In this document: in pieces, positions 47,188 to 56,539 of the stretch
Numbering within the stretch: position 1 is the first letter of the stretch
Layout of the letters: each line of letters begins with the position of its first letter
NCBI RefSeq assembly: GCF_003751945.1
Contig: NZ_RJKL01000001.1
Span: 6,200,001-6,264,000, forward strand
Origin: Couchioplanes caeruleus
GTDB lineage: Bacteria; Actinomycetota; Actinomycetes; Mycobacteriales; Micromonosporaceae
Length of the DNA stretch: 64,000 nt
Direction: 5' to 3'
Program-made: the position numbers and the translations under genes
Notes under the pieces: generated by a model
Databases searched by the model: none
What the model was told of the DNA's origin: nothing
The model's input: only the letters and a program-made list of their open reading frames with translations

Positions 47188-50100
47188 CTAGGCGGCGATC
47201 GGCTGCGGGTTGCGCAGCCACGTCAGGGCCTCCGTGGCGTCCAGCGGGGCCGAGTAGTAATAGCCCTGGCCGAGGGGACAGCCGAGCTGCGCCAGGATCT
47301 CCCGGTGCGTCGCCTCCTCGATGCCCTCGGCGACCACGGTCAGGTTCAGCGTCTGTGCGAGGCTCACGATGCCGCGTACCAGCGCGAACTGCTGGTCGTC
47401 GCCCACCATGTCGTCGATGAACATCTTGTCGATCTTCAGTACGTCGATCGGCCGCTGGCGCAGGTAGCCCAGCGAGGAGTAGCCCGTGCCGAAGTCGTCG
47501 ATGGCGATCCGCACGCCCATGTCGCGCAGGACGGCCAGGTCCGACCAGATCTGCTCGTCGTCTCCCATGAGGAGGGTCTCGGTGATCTCGAGCATGAGCG
47601 CCTGCGGGGGTACGCCCGCGAAGTCCAGCGACGCCCGGACCTGCTCGACGAAGCCGGCCTCGCGGAACTGGCGGACGGACACGTTGACGCTGACGTACGG
47701 CTGGCGCGTGCGCGGCAGGATGCGACGCCACTGCGCCACCGTGTGCAGCGCCTGGTCGAGCACCCACCGACCCATCGGGACGATCAGGCCGCTCTCCTCG
47801 GCGACCTCGATGAACTGGTCGGGCGCGATGACGCCGCGGGCCGGGTGGTGCCAGCGCACCAGCGCCTCGAAGCCGACCGCCTCGTCCGAGGCCAGGTCCA
47901 CGATCGGCTGGTACTGCAGCAGGAAGCTGCCCTCGTTGACGGCGTGGTCCAGCGCCGAGCGCAGTTCGAGCCGGGCGACCATCGCGTCGTGCAGGTGGCT
48001 CTGGTAGCGCCGCCACTGGTTCTTGCCGGCGCCCTTCGCGACGTACAGCGCGAGGTCCGCCTGGCGCAGCAGCTCGTCGGCGTTGTCGGCCTCCGGGGTC
48101 GTGGTGATGCCGATGCTGGCGACGGCCTGCAACGGCTCGCCGTCGATGACGATGGGATGGGCGAGGGCGGCCAGGATCCGGGTGGCGGTCTCCTCGACCG
48201 CGCCGGGGTCCTGCACGTTCTCCACCAGCGCAGCGAACTCGTCGCCGCCGAGTCGGGCCGCGGTGTCGTCGGCGCGCAGGGCCCCGGCGATGCGCTCCGC
48301 CACCGCGAGCAGGAGCTGGTCGCCGACGGCGTGCCCGAGGGTGTCGTTGACGATCTTGAAGTCGTCGAGGTCGATGAAGAGGACGCCGACCACCGAGCCG
48401 TCCCGCGCGCCGCGGGCCAGCGCATGCTGGAGCCGGTCGGCGAAGAGCACCCGGTTGGCCAGGCCGGTCAGCGCGTCGTGGAACGCCTGGTGGGTGAGCT
48501 CGCGCTCGAGCTGGCGCCGCTCGGTGACGTCGCGCAGGGTCACCACCAGCCCGGCGACGGTCTGGTCGGTGCGCAGGTCGCGGCAGTGCATCTCGAGCAT
48601 GACCTCGGTACGCCGCCGCCCGACCGCCCGGAAGTCGAGTCCCTCCGGGGTCGTCGCCCCCTTGCGCACCCCGGCGAGTACGTCGGCCAGCCGGAGACGG
48701 TCGCCGGGATGGATGATGTCGGGCAGCCGGACGCCGACCGGGTCCGCGCCGAGCACGTGCACCGCGGACGGGCTCGCGTACCGGACCCGGTCCTCGTCGT
48801 CGACGATCAGGATGACGTCGGAGGTGTTCAGCACGAGCGTGCGGAAGTAGGCCTCGCTGTTGCGCCGGATGACCTCCTCGCTCAGGGCGATCCGCTCGAG
48901 CGCCAGGGCGACCTGCGTGGCGAGCACCTCCAGGGCACGTTGCAGGCCGAGCAGCGAACCCGTCGGGGCGCCGACGTGCAGGACGCCGACCAGCGGGTCG
49001 CCGGTCGGGCGGTCCGCCAGCACCAGGGGGCAGCGCAGGACCATGTTGAACTGGGTCATGCGGACGGCCACCGCCCAGTCGACGTCCCGGGTGGCGACCA
49101 GGCGCGCCGAGGTGCCGGCGGCGCGGTCCTGGGCGGACTGGGCGGCGGCCTCGGGAGAGACCAGTTGCTCCGGCTCGGTGTAAGCCATGGCGAGCACCAC
49201 CCGGTGCGGCACGTCGGCGGGCAGCAGTTGCTCGACCGCCTTGCGGACGGCGCCGGCGACCTCGTCCGCGTCGGCCGCCGAGACCAGCGCGGCGGAGGCC
49301 TCGCGCAGGCCGCGCTCGCGCGCCAGCGCCAGCCGGTGGCTCGCCATGATGCCGGCCATCCGGGTCAGGACCAGCAGGAACGTGCACGCGCTGAGCCCGG
49401 CGATCACGGTCAGGTCGGGCACCCGGCCGTCCACGCCGACCTGGAAGACCAGGACGGCGGGGGCGACCAGGGAGGCGAGGGCGAGCAGGGCGAGCCGCAC
49501 GCGGCCCAGCTCGGCCGGAGGCTCTCCCGCCTCGCGGGTCAGCTCGGTCATCGAGGGGTGCAGGGCGGCGATGCCGATCCCGGCGTACAGCGGGATCCGG
49601 CCGAAGACGCCCAGGTTGGTGAGGTCGTGGTGCAGCGCCGTGAGATCGGTGACGACGTCGGCGGCCAGCATCGCGAGGACGCCGCCGGCCAGCCAGCCGG
49701 ATACGCTCAGGCGGCGTCCGGACGCGATCAGCAGGCGGGCCAGCATGCCGAGACAGAGCAGGCCGCCGACCGGGAAGGCGACGGCGATCCAGCGGTCGGC
49801 GTCCGAGAGGCCGGCGTCGCGTACCCGGGGGCCGATGACGAAGGTCCAGGCGAGCAGGCCGACGCCGCAGGTGAGGGTGAGCGCGTCCAGCAGCCCGCCG
49901 CGGTCGCGCCGGCCGCGGGTGCGGCGCCGCACGAACAGGAACAGCGCGACGGCCAGCACCGGGTAGAAGATCAACAGGATGGCCGTGCCCACCGTACCCG
50001 GCAGGGAATGGCCGGTGCCGGCCGTGTACGCGACCGAGCCGACCACCGACAGCACGACCGCGGCGCCGAGGAGCTGCCACGGGCCACGGTGGGACGGACG

Positions 50101-50250
50101 ATGCTGGCGGAGGCCGAAGCTCAGGGCGAGCACGGCGCCGACACCGGCGATCAGCCGTACGGGTGTACGCCAGCCGGGTTCGAGCGCGAATACGACGCCG
50201 AGACCGGCCATCGCTGTGCCGAAGAGGACGGCCGCCAAGCGTGCCGGCAT
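47188..50250 (-). CDS. GGDEF-EAL protein with N-terminal membrane domain, GAF-like and PAS domains
   Basis: A 1020-residue c-di-GMP enzyme. Residues about 1-300 hold eight or so TM segments (MASE-like); a GAF-like region (about 320-460) is followed by a PAS domain (NTSDVILIVDDEDRVRYASP) with a PAC-type end (VTLRDVTERRQLERELTH). The cyclase domain has RLGGDEFAALVE; the phosphodiesterase domain has GFEALVRWHHP, EITETLLMGD, IDDFGTGYSSLGYL and VVAEGIEE. Both active sites look intact, so the net activity cannot be predicted. ATG 50250 follows GGGGAGG. Convergent with the ROK gene, divergent from the methyltransferase. Confidence 0.95.
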   Translation of the reverse strand: MPARLAAVLFGTAMAGLGVVFALEPGWRTPVRLIAGVGAVLALSFGLRQHRPSHRGPWQLLGAAVVLSVVGSVAYTAGTGHSLPGTVGTAILLIFYPVLAVALFLFVRRRTRGRRDRGGLLDALTLTCGVGLLAWTFVIGPRVRDAGLSDADRWIAVAFPVGGLLCLGMLARLLIASGRRLSVSGWLAGGVLAMLAADVVTDLTALHHDLTNLGVFGRIPLYAGIGIAALHPSMTELTREAGEPPAELGRVRLALLALASLVAPAVLVFQVGVDGRVPDLTVIAGLSACTFLLVLTRMAGIMASHRLALARERGLREASAALVSAADADEVAGAVRKAVEQLLPADVPHRVVLAMAYTEPEQLVSPEAAAQSAQDRAAGTSARLVATRDVDWAVAVRMTQFNMVLRCPLVLADRPTGDPLVGVLHVGAPTGSLLGLQRALEVLATQVALALERIALSEEVIRRNSEAYFRTLVLNTSDVILIVDDEDRVRYASPSAVHVLGADPVGVRLPDIIHPGDRLRLADVLAGVRKGATTPEGLDFRAVGRRRTEVMLEMHCRDLRTDQTVAGLVVTLRDVTERRQLERELTHQAFHDALTGLANRVLFADRLQHALARGARDGSVVGVLFIDLDDFKIVNDTLGHAVGDQLLLAVAERIAGALRADDTAARLGGDEFAALVENVQDPGAVEETATRILAALAHPIVIDGEPLQAVASIGITTTPEADNADELLRQADLALYVAKGAGKNQWRRYQSHLHDAMVARLELRSALDHAVNEGSFLLQYQPIVDLASDEAVGFEALVRWHHPARGVIAPDQFIEVAEESGLIVPMGRWVLDQALHTVAQWRRILPRTRQPYVSVNVSVRQFREAGFVEQVRASLDFAGVPPQALMLEITETLLMGDDEQIWSDLAVLRDMGVRIAIDDFGTGYSSLGYLRQRPIDVLKIDKMFIDDMVGDDQQFALVRGIVSLAQTLNLTVVAEGIEEATHREILAQLGCPLGQGYYYSAPLDATEALTWLRNPQPIAA

Positions 50251-50331
50251 GCTTCCTCCCCTTCGGTGAGCACTGGGCGACTCTGGCACCCTGATCGGTT
50301 TCGCGTTCCGGCAACTGAGCAGAATCGCGGG

Positions 50332-50979
50332 GTGTCCACTCCTGTCGACTTCGTGCGTTCGCACACACGGCTTGCGCCCGTACCGATGCTGCCCGAGATC
50401 CTGCTGCACCAGGCGGACGACCCGATCGCGCTGTGGGAGCGCACCGAGGCGGGCGGCGCGGAGCAGCCGCCCCCGTTCTGGGCCTTCGCCTGGGCGGGCG
50501 GCCAGGCGCTCGCCCGGCACGTGCTGGACGATCCCGACCTGGTCGCCGGGCGGGCGGTGCTCGACCTGGCGACCGGTTCGGGGCTGGTGGCGGTCGCGGC
50601 GGCCCGCGCCGGGGGCCGGCCGGTGACCGCGAACGACATCGACCCCTTCTCGCTGGCCGCGGCGCAGGCGAACGCGGTGGCCAACGGCGTACGGGTCGAG
50701 CCGGTCGAGGGCGACCTGCTGGGCGGCGGGTACGACCCGGCGGGCGTGGTGCTCGCCGGGGACGTCTTCTACAGCCGGGAGATGGCCGGGCGGGTGCTGC
50801 CGTTCCTGCGGGGTGCCGCCGGCCGGGGCGCGCTGGTGCTGGTGGGGGATCCGGGGCGGGCGTACCTGCCGGTCGAGGGCCTGGTGCGCCGGGCCGAGTA
50901 CGACATTCCCGTGAATCCGGAACTGGAAGGGGTGCCGGTGCGCCGGACGAGCGTGTGGCAGGTGCTCGCCTCCGCATAA
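50332..50979 (+). CDS. SAM-dependent methyltransferase (NNMT/METTL-like)
   Basis: A 215-residue class I methyltransferase of the METTL/protein-N-methyltransferase-like group (methyltransferase 16 family). The start HTRLAPVPMLPEILLHQADD, PPFWAFAWAGGQALARHVLD, the SAM loop VLDLATGSGLVAVAAARAGG, acidic TANDIDPFSLAA and VVLAGDVFYSREMA are all family features of enzymes acting on Lys or small molecules. GTG 50332 is divergent from the GGDEF-EAL gene. It is followed by the twin operator region and the NRAMP-like gene, and may or may not belong to that unit. Confidence 0.85.
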   Translation: MSTPVDFVRSHTRLAPVPMLPEILLHQADDPIALWERTEAGGAEQPPPFWAFAWAGGQALARHVLDDPDLVAGRAVLDLATGSGLVAVAAARAGGRPVTANDIDPFSLAAAQANAVANGVRVEPVEGDLLGGGYDPAGVVLAGDVFYSREMAGRVLPFLRGAAGRGALVLVGDPGRAYLPVEGLVRRAEYDIPVNPELEGVPVRRTSVWQVLASA

Positions 50980-50985
50980 TCCAGA

Positions 50986-51018
50986 TTGTTGAACAACCCT
51001 TGTGTGATCGTTGAACAA
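50986..51018. promoter_or_regulatory. Twin FadR-type GntR operators before the pxp operon
   Basis: TTGTTGAACAA at 50986-50996 (a perfect palindrome about its centre base) and TCGTTGAACAA at 51008-51018. Both fit the T-N-G-T-N(0-3)-A-C-N-A consensus of FadR-subfamily GntR proteins. Centres are 22 bp apart, two helical turns, allowing side-by-side dimers. They lie 45-78 bases before the transporter ATG; the GntR gene at 54583 is the expected ligand. Confidence 0.62.
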
Positions 51019-51063
51019 TCCCTACCGTCGACGGTGCCTCCATCATTCGATTCAGGAGCGCCC

Positions 51064-52281
51064 ATGACGACGGACACGCGTACCCGTTCCCGCCGGACCG
51101 CCCTCGTCGGGGCGATCTTCCTCATGGCGACCAGCGCCATCGGCCCCGGTTTCATCACCCAGACCACCACCTTCACGGCGAAGCTGGGCGCCGCGTTCGC
51201 CTTCGGCATCCTGATGTCGATCCTGGTGGACTTCGTCGTCCAGATGAACACCTGGCGGATCATCTCGGTCAGCGGCAAGCGGGCACACGAGATCGCCCAC
51301 GCGGTCGTCCCCGGCGCCGGGCACCTTCTCGCCGCCCTGGTCATCCTCGGCGGCCTGGTCTTCAACATCGGCAACGTGGCCGGATCCGGCCTGGGGCTGA
51401 ACGCCGCGCTGGGCCTGGACCCCAAGCTCGGCGGCGCCCTCAGCGCGCTGCTCGCGATCGTCATCTTCACCGTGAAGCGCGCCGGAATGGCGATGGACCG
51501 GCTGCTGATCGTGCTCGGCCTCGTCATGATCTCGCTGACCCTCTACGTCAGCATCGTCTCCCAGCCCCCGATCGGCGAGGCGCTCACGCAGACCGTCCTG
51601 CCCGACGACATCGACTTCGCGGCCATCGTCACGATCATCGGAGGCACCGTCGGCGGCTACATCACCTACTCCGGCGCCCACCGGCTGCTGGACAGCGGGA
51701 CGACCGGCCCCGAGCACGTCCGAGAGGTGACCCGCGGCGCGCTGACCGGCATCGCCGTCACGGGCCTGATGCGCTACCTGCTCTTCCTGGCGGTCCTCGG
51801 CGTCGTGGCCGGCGGCGTCGTCCTCGACACCGGCGGCAACGCCACGGCGCAGGCGTTCGAGTCGGCGGCGGGCGAGTTCGGCCGGCGGGCGTTCGGCGTC
51901 GTGCTCTGGGCGGCGGCCATCACCTCGGTGGTCGGTGCGGCGTTCACCTCCGTGTCGTTCCTCAACGCCTTCTCGCCCGCCCTCGCCGAGGGCCGGCCCC
52001 GATCGTGGGCGACGGTGGCGTTCATCGCCGTCAGTACGGTGATCTACCTGCTGCTCGGCACCGCGCCGGCGGCACTGCTGGTCTTCGCCGGCGGCTTCAA
52101 CGGGCTGATTCTGCCGATCGGGTTCACCATCCTGCTCTACGCGGCCTGGCGCCGCCGTGAACTGTTGAAGGGCTACGCGTACCCGGCCTGGCTGCTCGGG
52201 CTGGGCGCCGTCGTCGCCGCCCTCACCTGGTATATGGGTGCCGTATCGGCCCGCGCGATCTTCGACTACCTGGCCGGCTGA
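51064..52281 (+). CDS. NRAMP-like transporter of the 5-oxoprolinase cluster
   Basis: A 405-residue membrane protein with about eleven TM segments, of the NRAMP-related group linked to pxpABC genes. Visible: TM1 with [19 protein letters not shown] (in place of the metal-site DPGN), TM segments [14 protein letters not shown] and [19 protein letters not shown], and TM6-like [18 protein letters not shown]. The canonical metal-binding DPGN and MPH are not seen, so metal transport is doubtful; uptake of 5-oxoproline or a related acid is possible. ATG 51064 after AGGAG. It heads the operon, with pxpA 14 bases downstream. Confidence 0.85.
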   Translation: MTTDTRTRSRRTALVGAIFLMATSAIGPGFITQTTTFTAKLGAAFAFGILMSILVDFVVQMNTWRIISVSGKRAHEIAHAVVPGAGHLLAALVILGGLVFNIGNVAGSGLGLNAALGLDPKLGGALSALLAIVIFTVKRAGMAMDRLLIVLGLVMISLTLYVSIVSQPPIGEALTQTVLPDDIDFAAIVTIIGGTVGGYITYSGAHRLLDSGTTGPEHVREVTRGALTGIAVTGLMRYLLFLAVLGVVAGGVVLDTGGNATAQAFESAAGEFGRRAFGVVLWAAAITSVVGAAFTSVSFLNAFSPALAEGRPRSWATVAFIAVSTVIYLLLGTAPAALLVFAGGFNGLILPIGFTILLYAAWRRRELLKGYAYPAWLLGLGAVVAALTWYMGAVSARAIFDYLAG

Positions 52282-52295
52282 CCCCGGGAGAAGAC

Positions 52296-53057
52296 ATGGA
52301 CCTCAACAGCGACCTCGGCGAGGGCTTCGGCGCCTGGTGCCTCGGCGACGACGCGGCGATGCTGGAGATCGTCAGCAGCGCCAACCTCGCCTGCGGGTTC
52401 CACGCCGGCGATCCGCGTACGCTGCTCGCCACCTGCGAGCGGGCGGTCGCGCGCGGCGTGGTCATCGGTGCCCAGGTGGGATACCGGGACCTGCCGGGTT
52501 TCGGCCGGCGCTTCATCGACTACGAGACCGAGGACCTGGTCGCCGACCTGATCTACCAGATCGGCGCGCTCGACGGGCTGGCCCGCGCCGCCGGGGACCG
52601 GGTGCTCTACGTCAAGCCGCACGGCGCGCTCTACAACACGGTCGTGCACCACGAACAGCAGGCCGCCGCCGTCGTCGACGCGGTCCGGCGGTACGACCCC
52701 GACCTGCCGGTGCTGGGCCTGCCCGGCTCGGTCCTCCTGCGGCTGGCCGAGGACGCCGGGCTGCGCACGGTCCGCGAGGCGTTCGCCGACCGGGGATACC
52801 AGGCCGACGGCACGCTGGTGCCGCGCAGCTCGCCGGGCGCGCTGCTGCACGACCCGGCCGAGGTCGCCGAGCGGATGGTCCGCCTGGTCACCGACCGCAC
52901 CCTGGTCGCGGCCGACGGGTCCGTCATCAAGATCGAAGCCGACTCGATCTGCGTGCACGGCGACTCGCCGGGCGCGGTCGGCATGGCCCGGGCGGTGCAC
53001 GACGGGCTCACCGCGGCCGGCGTACGGATCAGCGCCTTCGCCGGAGCCGGGCAATGA
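52296..53057 (+). CDS. pxpA: 5-oxoprolinase subunit A (LamB/YcsF family)
   Basis: ATP-dependent opening of 5-oxo-L-proline to glutamate with PxpB and PxpC. The 253-residue protein begins with [14 protein letters not shown], the family start; [44 protein letters not shown] and [19 protein letters not shown] are all diagnostic. ATG 52296 with CGGGAGAAG upstream. Followed in order by pxpB and pxpC in the same direction, the conserved bacterial arrangement. It detoxifies and salvages 5-oxoproline arising from glutamine or glutathione turnover. Confidence 0.96.
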   Translation: MDLNSDLGEGFGAWCLGDDAAMLEIVSSANLACGFHAGDPRTLLATCERAVARGVVIGAQVGYRDLPGFGRRFIDYETEDLVADLIYQIGALDGLARAAGDRVLYVKPHGALYNTVVHHEQQAAAVVDAVRRYDPDLPVLGLPGSVLLRLAEDAGLRTVREAFADRGYQADGTLVPRSSPGALLHDPAEVAERMVRLVTDRTLVAADGSVIKIEADSICVHGDSPGAVGMARAVHDGLTAAGVRISAFAGAGQ

Positions 53058-53091
53058 CCGCATCCGGGCTCCGCACGAGGGAATACGAGCC

Positions 53092-53715
53092 ATGACGAGA
53101 TTCCTGCGCTGCGGGCGGGAGGCCGTGCTCGCCGAGGTGGACGATCTCGACGCGGCCCTCGCCCTGTACGCGGCCCTGCGCGACGCTGCGCTGCCCGGGG
53201 TCGTCGACCTGGTGCCGGCGGCCCGCACGGTGCTGATCCGGCTCGACCCGGCGGTCACCTCGCCGGCCGCGGTCCGGGAGGCGACCGCGGCCCTGCGGCC
53301 CGGCGACGCCGGCCGCGCGGACTCCGGCACCGTGCGGATCCCGGTGGTCTACGACGGCCCCGACCTGGCCGAGGTGGCCGAGCGCCTGGGCATCACCGCC
53401 GACGAGGTGGTGGCCCGCCACACCGGCGCCCGGTGGACGGTCGCCTTCTCCGGCTTCGCGCCCGGCTTCGGCTATCTGACCGGGGACGACCCGACGCTCG
53501 ACGTGCCGCGGCGCACCTCGCCGCGGACCCGGATCCCGGCCGGGTCGGTGGGGCTCGCCGGCCGGTTCTCCGGCGTCTATCCGAACGACAGTCCCGGCGG
53601 CTGGCAGCTCATCGGCAGCACGACCGCCCGCATGTGGGATCTGTCGCGCGCGGAACCGGCGCTGCTCGTGCCCGGCGTACGGGTGACGTTCAGGGCGGTG
53701 CCGCGGTGCGGATGA
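53092..53715 (+). CDS. pxpB: 5-oxoprolinase subunit B (PxpB/KipI-type)
   Basis: Carboxyltransferase-domain subunit, 207 residues. Blocks: VRIPVVYDGPDLAEVAERLG (PVVYdGpDL), the HTGARWTVAFSGFAPGFGYL segment with the family FAPGF motif, and DVPRRTSPRTRIPAGSVGLA followed by GVYPNDSPGGWQLIG. B. subtilis homologue KipI was described as a sporulation-kinase inhibitor, but the pxpA-B-C context makes 5-oxoprolinase the better call. ATG 53092. Stop overlaps the pxpC start (ATGA). Confidence 0.94.
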   Translation: MTRFLRCGREAVLAEVDDLDAALALYAALRDAALPGVVDLVPAARTVLIRLDPAVTSPAAVREATAALRPGDAGRADSGTVRIPVVYDGPDLAEVAERLGITADEVVARHTGARWTVAFSGFAPGFGYLTGDDPTLDVPRRTSPRTRIPAGSVGLAGRFSGVYPNDSPGGWQLIGSTTARMWDLSRAEPALLVPGVRVTFRAVPRCG

Positions 53716-54557
53716 CGGTGCTGCGGACCGGGCCGATGACGGTGATCAAGGACGCCGGTCGCCCGGGCCACGCGTACCAGGGCGTGGCGCCGTCGGGGGC
53801 GGTGGACCGGGGCGCGTACGCGCGAGCCAACGCCCTGGCCGGCAACCCGCCGGGCGCCGCCGTCCTGGAGTGCACGCTCGGCGGGCTGCGGGTCTCCTTC
53901 GACGAGCCGGCCGTCGTCGCGCTGACCGGCACGGACGCGGTGCTCACCGTGGACGGGACCGCGGCCGGGGACGACCGGCCCGTGCCTGTGCCGGCGGGAG
54001 CCGTCGTCGCGGTGACCGTGCCGAGGCGCGGGCTGCGCAGCTACCTGGCGGTGCGCGGCGGCATCGACGTCGCGCCGGTGCTGGGCTCGCGCTCGACCGA
54101 CCAGCTCGCGGGTGTGGGTCCCGAGCGGCCGGCGCCGGGTGACGTCCTGCCGATCGGTGCGCCGCCGGCCGACCCGGTGTCCTCACCCGGTGCGCCGCCC
54201 CCGACCGCCGAGGGACCGCTCGAGGTGGATCTCGGCCCGCGCGACGACTGGTTCACCACCGAGGCGATCGCGACGTTCCTCGGCGCCGAGTACACCGTCT
54301 CCCCGGCCGGCAATGCGATCGGCCTGCGGCTCGACGGCCCCGCGCTGATCCGGTCGCGGACCGCCGAGCTGCCCAGCGAGGGCGTCGTCCGCGGCGCGGT
54401 GCAGGTGCCGCCGGACGGCAGGCCGATCATCTTCCAGGCGGACCATCCGGTGACCGGCGGCTATCCGGTGATCGCGGTGCTGACCCCGGAGGCGGCGGAC
54501 CGCGCGGCCCAGTTGCGCCCCGGCGCCACGATCCGCTTCACCCGCGCGCCGCAGTGA
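53712..54557 (+). CDS. pxpC: 5-oxoprolinase subunit C (PxpC/KipA-type)
   Basis: A 281-residue biotin-dependent carboxyltransferase-like subunit that works with PxpB. The start TVLRTGPMTVIKDAGRPGHA, then GVAPSGAVDRGAYARANALA, YLAVRGGIDVAPVLGSRST and the C-terminal SEGVVRGAVQVPPDGRPIIF, QADHPVTGGYPVIAVL are conserved. ATG 53712 overlaps the pxpB stop; GTG 53706 would add two residues. The operon order nrampL-pxpA-pxpB-pxpC-gntR is complete here. Confidence 0.95.
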   Translation: MTVLRTGPMTVIKDAGRPGHAYQGVAPSGAVDRGAYARANALAGNPPGAAVLECTLGGLRVSFDEPAVVALTGTDAVLTVDGTAAGDDRPVPVPAGAVVAVTVPRRGLRSYLAVRGGIDVAPVLGSRSTDQLAGVGPERPAPGDVLPIGAPPADPVSSPGAPPPTAEGPLEVDLGPRDDWFTTEAIATFLGAEYTVSPAGNAIGLRLDGPALIRSRTAELPSEGVVRGAVQVPPDGRPIIFQADHPVTGGYPVIAVLTPEAADRAAQLRPGATIRFTRAPQ

Positions 54558-54582
54558 CCGCCGGGCTGGTTGACTGGGATAT

Positions 54583-55224
54583 GTGACGACGGTGGAGAAG
54601 GCGGGTTCCGCCGCCCGCGCGGTGGAGCAACTGCGCAACTCGATGATCAACGGCGAGTTGGCGCCGGGAACCCGCCTCGCCGAGGCATCGCTGACCGGGC
54701 CGCTCGGCGTCTCCCGTAACACCCTGCGCGAGGCGTTCTCCACGCTCGTCGAGGAGGGCCTGCTCGTCCGCCGGCCGCATCGCGGCGTCTTCGTCGCCAC
54801 CCTGAGCCCGGCGCAGATAGCCGACATCTACCGCGTCCGGGCCCTGCTCGAATGCTCGTCGCTCGCCCAGGCGCCGACCCGGCCGCCGCGCGCGGCGGGC
54901 ATGCGCGCCGCGATCGACGAGGCCGCCCGGGCCGCCGAGGCCGGCGACTGGCGGGCCGTGGGCACGGCCAACATGCACTTCCACGAGCAGATCGTGGCGC
55001 TCGCCGGCAGTCCCCGCCTGGACGCCTGGATGCGCCAGCTCACGGCGGAACTGCGCCTGGCCTTCGCCGCGGCGCCGGACGTGGAGGCCCTGCACCGCCC
55101 GTTCGTGTCGATGAACGCCGACATCACCGCGATGTACGAGGCCGGCGACGCGTCCCGGGCCGCGGAGATGCTCCGCGAGTATCTCCTCACCTCCGAGCGC
55201 ATCGTCCTGGGCAACCTACCCTGA
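54583..55224 (+). CDS. GntR-family regulator, FadR/FCD type
   Basis: A 213-residue regulator closing the pxp cluster. The winged helix is AVEQLRNSMINGELAPGTRL, GVSRNTLREAFSTLVEEGLL and RRPHRGVFV; the FCD domain carries the metal/ligand His pattern IYRVRALLEC, ANMHFHEQIVALAG and FVSMNADITAMYEAGD. FCD proteins bind organic acids. It starts at GTG 54583, 25 bases after pxpC. Most likely it represses this operon through the twin TTGTTGAACAA-type sites at 50986-51018, relieved by 5-oxoproline or glutamate-like ligands (inference). Confidence 0.92.
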   Translation: MTTVEKAGSAARAVEQLRNSMINGELAPGTRLAEASLTGPLGVSRNTLREAFSTLVEEGLLVRRPHRGVFVATLSPAQIADIYRVRALLECSSLAQAPTRPPRAAGMRAAIDEAARAAEAGDWRAVGTANMHFHEQIVALAGSPRLDAWMRQLTAELRLAFAAAPDVEALHRPFVSMNADITAMYEAGDASRAAEMLREYLLTSERIVLGNLP

Positions 55225-55347
55225 GTGAGGGTGCGCGGTAGCACAGCGCCCGGTCCTGCCCGAAGGTATGCCATCCCGCTGCGCTCGAAGTCATAACCCG
55301 GTTCCCGGGCAGCGGTGGAGCGCCCGTGACCGCTAGCGTCGGTGGAC

Positions 55348-56478
55348 ATGATTTCCCGTAGATCCCTGCTGCAGGGCGCCACCGGCCTGGCCGTAGCGGC
55401 ACCGCTGTCACTGGCCGCCGCGCGACCTGCCGCCGCGGCGGCCGCCGGTGCAAGCGTGCCAACAACGTTGTCAGCGAGGAGAGGCGTCGTTCCCTCCGGC
55501 GTCCCGATCGCTCCGGAACTCTCCCTCACCCATCTGTCCGTGGCCGGCGCCGCGTCGGTGCGGGTCCGTACCCGGGCCGGCTGGCAGCCGTGGCGCACGC
55601 CGTCCGGATGTCCGGGCGGGCGGGACGGCGCGGCGGCTCAGCCGCGCACGCTGATCCCGGCCGCCGGGGTCCTGGACTACGAGGTCCGCGGCGACGGCGT
55701 GTCGGTGGTCGAGATCAACACCATGGACGGTCCGAAGCGTACGGTCGCCGCGCCGCAGACCCGGCTGCCGATGGCGGTGCCGAGGCAGATGTGTCCGCAG
55801 TACCTCAGCCGGGCGGCGTGGGGTGCCGACGAGTCGTACCGGTTCAATCCGGACGGCACCCCGAAGCTGACGCTCGCGTTCTTCAAGGTGCAGACTCTGA
55901 CCGTGCACCACAGCGGCGAGGACGCCCCGGTCGCGGACCCGATCGCGCACGTCCGAGGCATCTACTACGCCCAGGCCGTGACGCAGGACTTCGGTGACAT
56001 CGGCTACCAGTTGCTGATCGACGCGGACGGGCGGGTGTACGAGGGCGCCTACTCCGACCCGGACACCGTTCCGGTCTTCGGCCCGGCGCCGGGCGCCGAC
56101 CGCCTGCCCCTGGCGGTCAACGGTGCCCACGTCGGCGGCTTCAACGCCGGCAACGTCGGCATCTGCATGCTCGGGAACTTCATGAAGGCGCCGCCCACCG
56201 CGGCCGCCCTGCGGTCGCTGAAGGTGATCCTGGCCCGGCTGGCCGCCACCACCGAGCTGGACCCGCTCGCCACCACCGAGTACGTCAACCCGATCTCCGG
56301 TAAGAAGGCGACCATCGCCACCATCACCACCCACCAGGACTGGCACCGCGCCAACCCGGATGCCGGCGCCACCCTGTGCCCGGGTGATCAGCTCTATCCC
56401 CTGATGCCCGCCATCCGCAAGGACGTCGCCGACCTCGCGAAGCGGCTCCCGCCGATCACCGTACCGACCGGCCGATAG
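55348..56478 (+). CDS. Tat-exported PGRP-type N-acetylmuramoyl-L-alanine amidase
   Basis: A 376-residue exported peptidoglycan-recognition-like amidase. The twin-arginine signal is ISRRSLLQGATGLAV followed by an Ala-rich h-region. The catalytic/zinc domain (about 160-365) has the amidase_2 layout: QTLTVHHSGEDAPVADPIAH (first His pair), FGDIGYQLLIDADGRVYEG (GY-linked Tyr/Asp), and ITTHQDWHRANPDA with the third His and TLCPGD. It should cut the bond between muramic acid and the stem peptide. ATG 55348 is preferred over 55342. A 13-bp perfect hairpin follows. Confidence 0.92.
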   Translation: MISRRSLLQGATGLAVAAPLSLAAARPAAAAAAGASVPTTLSARRGVVPSGVPIAPELSLTHLSVAGAASVRVRTRAGWQPWRTPSGCPGGRDGAAAQPRTLIPAAGVLDYEVRGDGVSVVEINTMDGPKRTVAAPQTRLPMAVPRQMCPQYLSRAAWGADESYRFNPDGTPKLTLAFFKVQTLTVHHSGEDAPVADPIAHVRGIYYAQAVTQDFGDIGYQLLIDADGRVYEGAYSDPDTVPVFGPAPGADRLPLAVNGAHVGGFNAGNVGICMLGNFMKAPPTAAALRSLKVILARLAATTELDPLATTEYVNPISGKKATIATITTHQDWHRANPDAGATLCPGDQLYPLMPAIRKDVADLAKRLPPITVPTGR

Positions 56479-56493
56479 GACGACGACGAGCGC

Positions 56494-56525
56494 CGCTCCG
56501 GCCGGCCGTCCCGCCGGCCGGAGCG
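56494..56525. terminator. Perfect 13-bp hairpin between amidase and VOC genes
   Basis: CGCTCCGGCCGGC (56494-56506), loop CGTCCC, GCCGGCCGGAGCG (56513-56525), midway between the convergent stops. Probable bidirectional terminator without a T-run. Confidence 0.8.
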
Positions 56526-56539
56526 GGCGCCCCCCGGTC

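Noticed and set aside
47305..50979. A 1224-codon open frame on the plus strand
   Set aside because: Most of it is antisense to the GGDEF-EAL gene. Only the last 215 codons, from GTG 50332, form the methyltransferase and are kept.
53092..54557. KipI/KipA sporulation-kinase inhibitor pair
   Set aside because: The pxpA-pxpB-pxpC order and the absence of a sporulation kinase favour 5-oxoprolinase.
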